From Planctomycetota bacterium (lineage in GTDB: Bacteria; Planctomycetota; UBA1135; UBA2386): DNA of 6,945 nt. Made by a program: the position numbers and the translations under genes. The notes under the pieces are model-generated. The model saw only the letters and a program-made list of their open reading frames with translations. It was not told where the DNA came from and made no database searches. The stretch covers positions 1-6,945 of the forward strand of contig JAGQQZ010000021.1 of the NCBI GenBank assembly GCA_020425915.1, given 5' to 3'. Positions 1-4,765 of the stretch are shown piece after piece (the first letter of the stretch is position 1; each line of letters begins with the position of its first letter).

Positions 1-839
1 CGAAGTCGATCGACCTGCGCCTGGAACGAGCTCGCCGCCTCGGCGAACTAGGCGCCGCTTTGTTCCATCGGTTGTGCCTCGAGGGCGACGCGCTGAAGAC
101 GCGCGAGATGGAGACGCAGCTCTCGATCGCGGCGACGATCCAGTCGCGCCTGATCCCGACGCAGCCGCCACAGTCGGAAACGCTGACGTTCTCGTGGCAG
201 TCGAACCCCGCGGACTACGTCGGCGGCGACTACCTCGACCTGCTCGACGATTCGAACGGAACGGTGCACGCGATCATCGCCGACGTCTCCGGGCACGGGA
301 TCAACTCCGCGCTGCTGATGGCCTCGTGTCGGGCCGCGTATCGCGCGGATTGCCGCCGCGTCGAGCCCGGCAAGCTCATGGAGATCCTCAACAACGAGGT
401 CCACAACGAGGTCGGCGACACCGGGATGTTCATCACGGCGGCGTCGCTGAAGCTCGCCGACGACGGAACCTGCACCTACGCGAGTGCGGGTCACAACCCG
501 TTGTTCCTGTTCCGTGCGGCGACGAAGACCGTCGAGCAACTCGACTCGACCGGCCCATCGCTGGGCTTCTTCCCGGGGATGGAGTTCGGCACCGAGAGCA
601 TCCTGCTGGAACCCGGCGACTGTCTGCTGCTCTACACCGACGGCATCGTCGAAGCGACGAACGCGCAGGGCGAGATGTTCGGCGAAGTTCGCCTGGCCGA
701 CGCGCTGATCGAGCACGCCGACAAGAACGCGGATTCGATCCTGTGGGAGATCCACGTCGCCATGCACAAGTTCCTCGACACCGCGAAGTGCGACGACGAC
801 GTCAGTAGCGCGGTGATCAAGCGCGCCGCGTGCGCGTGA
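1..839 (+). CDS. SpoIIE-type PP2C Ser/Thr phosphatase, 5'-truncated by window edge
   Basis: This is the C-terminal part of a PPM/PP2C protein phosphatase of the SpoIIE/RsbU kind, which removes phosphate from Ser/Thr on regulatory proteins such as anti-sigma-factor antagonists. The frame is open to the left edge (first full codon at 3, 278 residues to the TGA at 837-839), so the start lies outside. Numbering from base 3, residues 1-50 are a charged helix typical of the linker before this domain and end in a Q-x-x-L-I-P signature. Then come the metal-binding motifs VGGDYLD (73-79), DVSGHG (94-99), YTDG (211-214) and DDDVSS (264-269). All acidic residues expected for two-metal catalysis are present, so the domain looks active. 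What precedes the linker (GAF, receiver, HAMP or other sensor) cannot be seen. A TTG at 60 could open a shorter frame but would cut the conserved helix. The family is certain; the substrate is unknown. Confidence 0.93.
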   Translation, partial: KSIDLRLERARRLGELGAALFHRLCLEGDALKTREMETQLSIAATIQSRLIPTQPPQSETLTFSWQSNPADYVGGDYLDLLDDSNGTVHAIIADVSGHGINSALLMASCRAAYRADCRRVEPGKLMEILNNEVHNEVGDTGMFITAASLKLADDGTCTYASAGHNPLFLFRAATKTVEQLDSTGPSLGFFPGMEFGTESILLEPGDCLLLYTDGIVEATNAQGEMFGEVRLADALIEHADKNADSILWEIHVAMHKFLDTAKCDDDVSSAVIKRAACA

Positions 840-1619
840 TCAGGCCCGGCAGCGGAACGGCTTCAGCAGATCGGTGACGCGGCCCAGGCCGCGCCCGGTC
901 CGCGAACCGTGCCAGCAGAAGTTCTTGCCGTCGACGAGCAGCACGGGCACGCCCCGCCCGAACGCCTCCGACTCGACGACGCTGCGTCGATGGGCTCGCG
1001 TGAACGCGAACGGCTCGGACGGCAGCAGCACGAGGTCGGGGGCCAGCAACGCGAAGTGATCCTCGGTCACGACCGGATAGCGGGACTCGCGACTCGCGCA
1101 GACGTTGATCGCGCCGGCGCGCTCGAGCACGTCGTGCACGTAGGTGTCGCGGTTGATGCTGATCCACGGCTGTCGCCAGATCGGATAGAACACCCGCACG
1201 CCCTCGAGTCCGACCGACTCGACTTCGGATCGGAGCATCTGCGCCTTGATCTCGAGTTGCATGGCCTCGGACTCCTCGTCGAGACCGAGGCGCTTGCCGA
1301 GCGTCTCGAGCACTTCGACGACTTCGGACACACCGCGTGGCGTGAACCGCAGCGCCGGGAAGCGTTGGCTGATCCACTCGAAGTCCTCGTCGCGATTCTC
1401 CTCGCCATTGAGCAGGACGAGGTCCGGCTCGAGGCTCGCGATCTTCTCGAGATCAGGATTCTTGGTGCCGCCGACGCGCGGCACGAACAGCAGCGGTTCT
1501 TCCGGCAGTGAGCAGTAACGCGAAACGCCGACGAGCCGGCACCCCACGCCGAACTCGCAGATCGTCTCGGTGAGACTGGGGACGAGGGAGACGATGCGCT
1601 GAGGAGGGGTCGCGGGCAT
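840..1619 (-). CDS. BtuF-like helical-backbone metal (cobalamin-type) receptor, no signal peptide
   Basis: This 259-residue protein belongs to the ABC-transporter substrate-binding family that includes BtuF (vitamin B12) and siderophore receptors. Visible marks: the first-lobe opening RIVSLVPSLTE (8-18); VGGTKNPDLEKI (49-60), followed by LEPDLVL (63-69); a second-lobe copy of the same pattern, LAPDLVLLPSEPF (192-204); WRQPWISINRDTYVHDVL (148-165); and a C-terminal FCWHGSRTGRGL (234-245) resembling the W-x-G-S-R end of cobalamin-binding members. I chose the ATG at 1619 because homology begins about 7 residues later; the upstream in-frame ATG at 1751 only adds low-complexity sequence. Neither start gives a signal peptide or lipobox, and no permease or ATPase gene is nearby, so export and transport are doubtful and the protein may be cytoplasmic. 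Its stop abuts the stop of the convergent phosphatase gene. Ligand identity is inferred from the family only. Confidence 0.88.
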   Translation of the reverse strand: MPATPPQRIVSLVPSLTETICEFGVGCRLVGVSRYCSLPEEPLLFVPRVGGTKNPDLEKIASLEPDLVLLNGEENRDEDFEWISQRFPALRFTPRGVSEVVEVLETLGKRLGLDEESEAMQLEIKAQMLRSEVESVGLEGVRVFYPIWRQPWISINRDTYVHDVLERAGAINVCASRESRYPVVTEDHFALLAPDLVLLPSEPFAFTRAHRRSVVESEAFGRGVPVLLVDGKNFCWHGSRTGRGLGRVTDLLKPFRCRA

Positions 1620-1678
1620 GGGAGGGCGTTGGCAAGGGCGTCGAGGGATCGCATGCGGCGAGGGCACCGCACTGAGTG

Positions 1679-1708
1679 AGGATACCTCGAAGGAATCGCA
1701 ATTGTCGG
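1679..1708 (-). promoter_or_regulatory. Possible weak sigma70-type promoter for the metal-receptor gene
   Basis: Read on the - strand, CCGACA (1708-1703; 4 of 6 to TTGACA) lies 18 bases before TATCCT (1684-1679; 4 of 6 to TATAAT), about 60 bases upstream of the receptor ATG at 1619. This is one of the few AT-containing patches in the gap, and a promoter is expected because the hairpin at 1808-1828 would separate this gene from the operon upstream. The matches are modest and could be chance. Confidence 0.25.
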
Positions 1709-1807
1709 GAGTCGTCCGAAGACACCGCTGCGACTGGGGTTTGCCAACCATGGGAATCGACGATCCGCGCCCACCGACGCCGATTCGTCTCCCGATGCGT
1801 CACCGTT

Positions 1808-1828
1808 CGCGGCCCGGACCGGACCGCG
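1808..1828 (-). terminator. GC-rich hairpin directly after the metallophosphoesterase stop codon
   Basis: A 21-base inverted repeat centred on 1818 has 10-base arms (1808-1817 and 1819-1828) with one mismatch. In the - strand transcript that mismatch (1823 with 1813) becomes a U-G wobble, so RNA could fold into a 9-bp, almost all G-C stem with a 3-base loop. It begins on the base after the TGA at 1831-1829. No U-tract follows, so it is not a textbook intrinsic terminator; it could be a U-less terminator, an mRNA 3'-end stabiliser or a protein-binding dyad. Confidence 0.4.
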
Positions 1829-2722
1829 TCACGAGTGCTTCTGCCGACTGCGGAGTGCGCGGAATCGGACCGCATCCACCTCGCGGATCCGCCCCGACCG
1901 GTCGACCCAGATCTCGTCGGCCGAGGTCATCTCACCGGCTTCCCAGATCATGCGGAGGTAGTGACGTCGATGCCCGTCGCCGTCGTCGGCGCGACAGATC
2001 CGCGGCACGATCGCCGGGTTCAGGTACAGGCAGCCGTCGCGCTTCGCGAAGCGCGCGCGCTTGCCGCCGATCTGCGGGTGGAGCCGGTGGTGCATGTGCC
2101 CGGCGACGACCGCGCGCACGCGCTTGCCCCCGTCGGCGATCGACCGCAGCGCGTCGGCCAGGTCCCGATCGCCCCAGTCGCCACCGGGCCGCTTGCCGAA
2201 GTCCTTGCCGTAGATCGACGACGGCGAGCTGCCCAGGCCGTACGGCCCGTTGTGCGCGAGCACGAGCAGGTCGTCGTGATCCGCGCCGGCAGCAGCGGCG
2301 GCGATGCGTGCCGCGGACTCCTCGCTCGTGCGCACACCGAAGAACTCGCCGTACACCTCCGGGCTCCGCAGATCGAGACCACCCCAGGTGAACGGCCGGG
2401 CCCCGACGATCGAGATCCCGGCGGCGGGCAGCTCGCGAACGCCGTACGCGAGGTGGTCGTCTCCGACCAACTCGAGGATCCGCCGCAACTTGTCGGTCGG
2501 CTGCTTGTTCGAGAAGCTCTGCCAGGCGTCGTGGTTGCCGAGGATCACGGCCTTCTCGACGTTCAGATCGACGATTCGCTCGACGATCGCGACGTCCTCG
2601 TCGCCGAGGTCGCCGACGAACAGGACGATGTCCTGGGAGCCGTTCTCGAGAAAGTCGACGTCCTCCTCGCACCAACAGCCATGCAAATCCCCGACGACGA
2701 GGATCTCCGCCCGAGATCGCAT
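1829..2722 (-). CDS. TIGR04168-type calcineurin-like metallophosphoesterase
   Basis: This 297-residue protein has the full two-metal phosphoesterase motif set: GDLHG (11-15), GDLGDE (37-42), GNHD (62-65), LAHNGP (155-160) and GHMHH (208-212). The sequence between them, notably the W-C-E-E-D after motif I, GARPFTWGG (107-115), the GGDWGDRDLADA stretch (180-191) and YLNPAIVPRI (233-242), matches what I recall of TIGR04168, a subfamily best known from cyanobacteria and plants whose substrate is not established. With no signal peptide it should be cytoplasmic. The ATG at 2722 fits the family start; a GTG at 2749 would add nine residues that do not look conserved. No Shine-Dalgarno sequence is visible. 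The gene follows the sigma54-activator gene on the same strand after 36 bases, so the two are probably co-transcribed, and a GC-rich hairpin follows its stop. Metal-dependent phosphoesterase activity is a safe inference; the physiological substrate is not. Confidence 0.9.
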   Translation of the reverse strand: MRSRAEILVVGDLHGCWCEEDVDFLENGSQDIVLFVGDLGDEDVAIVERIVDLNVEKAVILGNHDAWQSFSNKQPTDKLRRILELVGDDHLAYGVRELPAAGISIVGARPFTWGGLDLRSPEVYGEFFGVRTSEESAARIAAAAAGADHDDLLVLAHNGPYGLGSSPSSIYGKDFGKRPGGDWGDRDLADALRSIADGGKRVRAVVAGHMHHRLHPQIGGKRARFAKRDGCLYLNPAIVPRICRADDGDGHRRHYLRMIWEAGEMTSADEIWVDRSGRIREVDAVRFRALRSRQKHS

Positions 2723-2758
2723 GGCCGGAGTGTAGCGCAGACCGCGCACGGCGCTGGC

Positions 2759-4624
2759 TCAATCGTGAGAAAGCAGACCGTGACGCTTGAGCTTCTCGCG
2801 ATACGTCGTCCGCGGCACCCCGAACAGTTCGGCGCCCTTGGTCAGGTTCCCGCCGGCCCGATCGAAGGTCTCTTGCAGCGCGAGCGCCTCCTGTTGGTCG
2901 AGCCGCTCCTTCCAGGTCGAAGGACTCGCGGCCGAGTCCCGCTCGTCCCGGACCGGCTCGGACGACGCCGCGCGAATTTCGTCCAAGTGCTCGAGTCGGA
3001 TCGGGCCGCCGCGTGCGCGCAACGCCGCGCCTCGGATCACGTGCCGCAATTCGCGGATGTTGCCACGCCACGTCCGGGTCTCGAGCGCGCGCAGAGCGTC
3101 GGCTGCGATCTCCTGGGGCGCGTCCAGTCCCAGCTCGCCGGCCGACTCCGCGAGGAAGCGTGCGCTGAGGTCGAAGACGTCCTCGGATCGCTCGCGCAGC
3201 GTCGGCAATCGGATCTCGAGCTCGTTGATCCGGAAGTAGAGGTCCTCCCGGAAGGTCCGCTCGTCGATCATCCGCTCGAGGTCCTGGTGGGTCGCCGCGA
3301 TCACACGGACGTCGACCTTGATCTGCCGACTGGACCCCAGCGGAGTCACGACCCGGTCCTGTAGCACGCGGAGGATCTTGGACTGGAGATCGATCGGCAT
3401 GTCACCGATCTCGTCGAGGAACAGCGTTCCGCCGTGAGCCTCCTCGAAGTGCCCGGCGCGGGACTGCGTCGCGCCGGTGAACGCGCCCTTCTCGTGGCCG
3501 AACAACATCGATTCCATCAGCTGCTCGGGGATCGCGGCACAGTTGACCGGCACGAACTTGCCAGCGCTACGGCGTGATAGGTCGTGCAGCGCGTGCGCGA
3601 GCACCTCCTTCCCCACGCCGGTCTCACCGCGCAGCAGGACCGTGTAGTCGGTCGGCGCATAGAGCTTCACGCGCTCGATCATGCGCGAGCATGCCGGACT
3701 CCGAGAACGCAACGCCGGATGCTCGTCGGAGGCGGGTTGGTCGGGGTTCACGCGCACGAGTTCGGACATCAGGTCACGATTGCCGAGCGCCGACGCGAGC
3801 AATCGACCGATGAACGCGACCCGCTGCAGATCCTCGACGCTCAGGACACGGCCCTCGCGCACGCAGTCGGCGTAGAGCACACCGACGCGACGGCCGAGGG
3901 CCTGGATCGGTAGCACGATGCCCGAACTGATCCCCTCACGACGCACCGAGGCGAACTGGGATGCGACCGGGTCGGCGCTCGCGACCGGGACGTGCACGGC
4001 CTGTCCACCTTCCCGCACACGGTCGATCAACGAGCGGCTCAGGCCGAACGACGCGCGATCGCCGTCGTGGGAATAGAACCAATCGGTCGATCGGTTCGAG
4101 TCGGCACCGACGATCTCACGGTCCAGGGACAGCATCGCCCGATCCGCTCCGGTCGACTCGACGATCCCCGACAACGCGGTGTCGATCATGCTCTCGGGGT
4201 CGTGCAGACCTTCGAGGTGATCGGCGACCTCCATGAACGTCTGGTACCACGAACCGATCGCGGTTCCCGGCGCGCTGACGGTCTCGAGGTCCAGCACTTC
4301 CGCGACCGCGGACTCGCGGTCGGTCGGCACGTAGCGGATCTTGAGCATGACCGGACCGACATTGACGACATCACCGTCGAGCAGCGCGTCGAATCGGTCC
4401 CGCACATCACCGGTCGCACAACGAACCGGGAACTGCAACCCGGGCTCGACCCGCGCCAGGATGCGACCGCCGGGCTCGGTCCGCACCTCGAGCACGCGGC
4501 TCGCGCAGTCGGGGATCCCGACCCGAACGTCCGAATTCGGGTCGCACCCGATCCAGAACGCGCTGGCGTCGACGGTCTCGGTCCGGAATCCGTCGCGATC
4601 GGTGATCTCGAGCAAGACGGCCAT
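2759..4624 (-). CDS. Sigma54-dependent transcriptional activator (FHA-GAF-AAA+-Fis HTH)
   Basis: This 621-residue bacterial enhancer-binding protein uses ATP hydrolysis to open sigma54-RNA polymerase promoters. Domains in order: an FHA-like domain (about 1-100), a GAF sensor (about 130-280), the AAA+ sigma54-interaction domain (about 308-540) and a Fis-type helix-turn-helix (about 576-617). Seen in the AAA+ domain are Walker A GETGVGKE (333-340), the intact sigma54-contacting loop GAFTGA (380-385), Walker B with D404-E405, sensor region ATHQDL (444-449), arginine-finger region FREDLYFR (458-465) and WRGNIREL (519-526). There is no receiver domain, so control should come from the FHA and GAF parts rather than a histidine kinase. 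The FHA domain is degenerate: GR is replaced by G26-C27, and S42-R43 is followed by V44-L45 instead of ending in His. I chose the ATG at 4624; a GTG at 4687 would extend the protein through the direct repeats. It is divergent from a Ser/Thr kinase gene. Confidence 0.95.
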   Translation of the reverse strand: MAVLLEITDRDGFRTETVDASAFWIGCDPNSDVRVGIPDCASRVLEVRTEPGGRILARVEPGLQFPVRCATGDVRDRFDALLDGDVVNVGPVMLKIRYVPTDRESAVAEVLDLETVSAPGTAIGSWYQTFMEVADHLEGLHDPESMIDTALSGIVESTGADRAMLSLDREIVGADSNRSTDWFYSHDGDRASFGLSRSLIDRVREGGQAVHVPVASADPVASQFASVRREGISSGIVLPIQALGRRVGVLYADCVREGRVLSVEDLQRVAFIGRLLASALGNRDLMSELVRVNPDQPASDEHPALRSRSPACSRMIERVKLYAPTDYTVLLRGETGVGKEVLAHALHDLSRRSAGKFVPVNCAAIPEQLMESMLFGHEKGAFTGATQSRAGHFEEAHGGTLFLDEIGDMPIDLQSKILRVLQDRVVTPLGSSRQIKVDVRVIAATHQDLERMIDERTFREDLYFRINELEIRLPTLRERSEDVFDLSARFLAESAGELGLDAPQEIAADALRALETRTWRGNIRELRHVIRGAALRARGGPIRLEHLDEIRAASSEPVRDERDSAASPSTWKERLDQQEALALQETFDRAGGNLTKGAELFGVPRTTYREKLKRHGLLSHD

Positions 4625-4626
4625 GG

Positions 4627-4690
4627 CGTCCGATTCTCGCCACCCCACCGCGATCCGACCAGGGGGGCACCGTCGGATTTCCGCCACCCC
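4627..4690. repeat. Direct-repeat pair in the divergent promoter region
   Basis: Two 20-base copies, 4627-4646 and 4671-4690, agree at 17 of 20 positions. They share CGTC, then GATT, then CGCCACCCC in the same order and spacing, and start 44 bases apart, close to four helical turns. The similarity resumes after each copy with ACCG, offset by two bases. The second copy also holds a small dyad CGGA-TT-TCCG (4674-4683). The left copy ends two bases before the activator's ATG. The pair looks like an operator, possibly for autoregulation, but a local duplication without function is possible. Confidence 0.5.
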
Positions 4691-4718
4691 TCACCGAGAC
4701 GCCCGAAGCCGTTAGAAT
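4690..4718 (+). promoter_or_regulatory. Candidate sigma70-type promoter of the kinase gene
   Basis: TAGAAT (4713-4718) matches the -10 consensus at 5 of 6 positions in a region otherwise poor in A/T. A weak -35 (CTCACC, 4690-4695, 3 of 6) lies 17 bases upstream. Transcription would begin near 4725, giving a leader of about 40 bases to the ATG at 4766. The -35 overlaps the last base of the right direct repeat, so a repeat-binding protein could affect it. Confidence 0.35.
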
Positions 4719-4722
4719 GCCA
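4708..4722 (-). promoter_or_regulatory. Possible sigma54 (-24/-12) element for the activator operon
   Basis: On the - strand TGGCAT (4722-4717) is followed, with exactly 10 bases between the GG and GC dinucleotides, by CGGC (4711-4708). Consensus is TGGCAC-N5-TTGC: the diagnostic GG and GC are present, but the T's of the -12 block are not. Initiation would fall near 4696, about 70 bases before the activator ATG. It overlaps the -10 of the kinase promoter on the other strand. Such matches arise by chance in GC-rich DNA, so this is tentative. Confidence 0.22.
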
Positions 4723-4765
4723 GGGGTTCCGGTCCTCGACGCGGAACGACAGGCCACCGACGCGC

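Noticed and set aside
60..62. TTG at 60 as the true start of the phosphatase
   Set aside because: The frame is open to the window edge and the preceding 19 residues continue the same amphipathic linker helix, so the gene more likely begins outside.
1620..1751. ATG at 1751 as the start of the metal receptor
   Set aside because: The added 44 residues are not a signal peptide and resemble no family sequence; homology begins just after the ATG at 1619.
1620..1807. Possible cobalamin riboswitch before the BtuF-like gene
   Set aside because: I looked on both strands for the B12-box core GCCACTG and its surrounding conserved pieces and found none; the gap is also short for this class.
1676..3364. 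Long + strand open frame opposite the phosphoesterase and activator genes
   Set aside because: It is a GC-bias shadow: the opposite strand carries two complete, motif-rich proteins, while this translation is an Arg/Asp/Val-rich sequence with no recognisable domain.
4625..4687. GTG start at 4687 for the sigma54 activator
   Set aside because: It would add 21 residues without FHA resemblance and place the direct repeats inside coding sequence; the ATG at 4624 starts just before the first FHA strand.
3992..4765. Upstream in-frame extension of the kinase gene, giving a 981-residue protein
   Set aside because: The extra 258 codons lie mostly antisense to conserved AAA+, GAF and FHA coding sequence, resemble no domain, and lie upstream of the best promoter and of the ATG at 4766.
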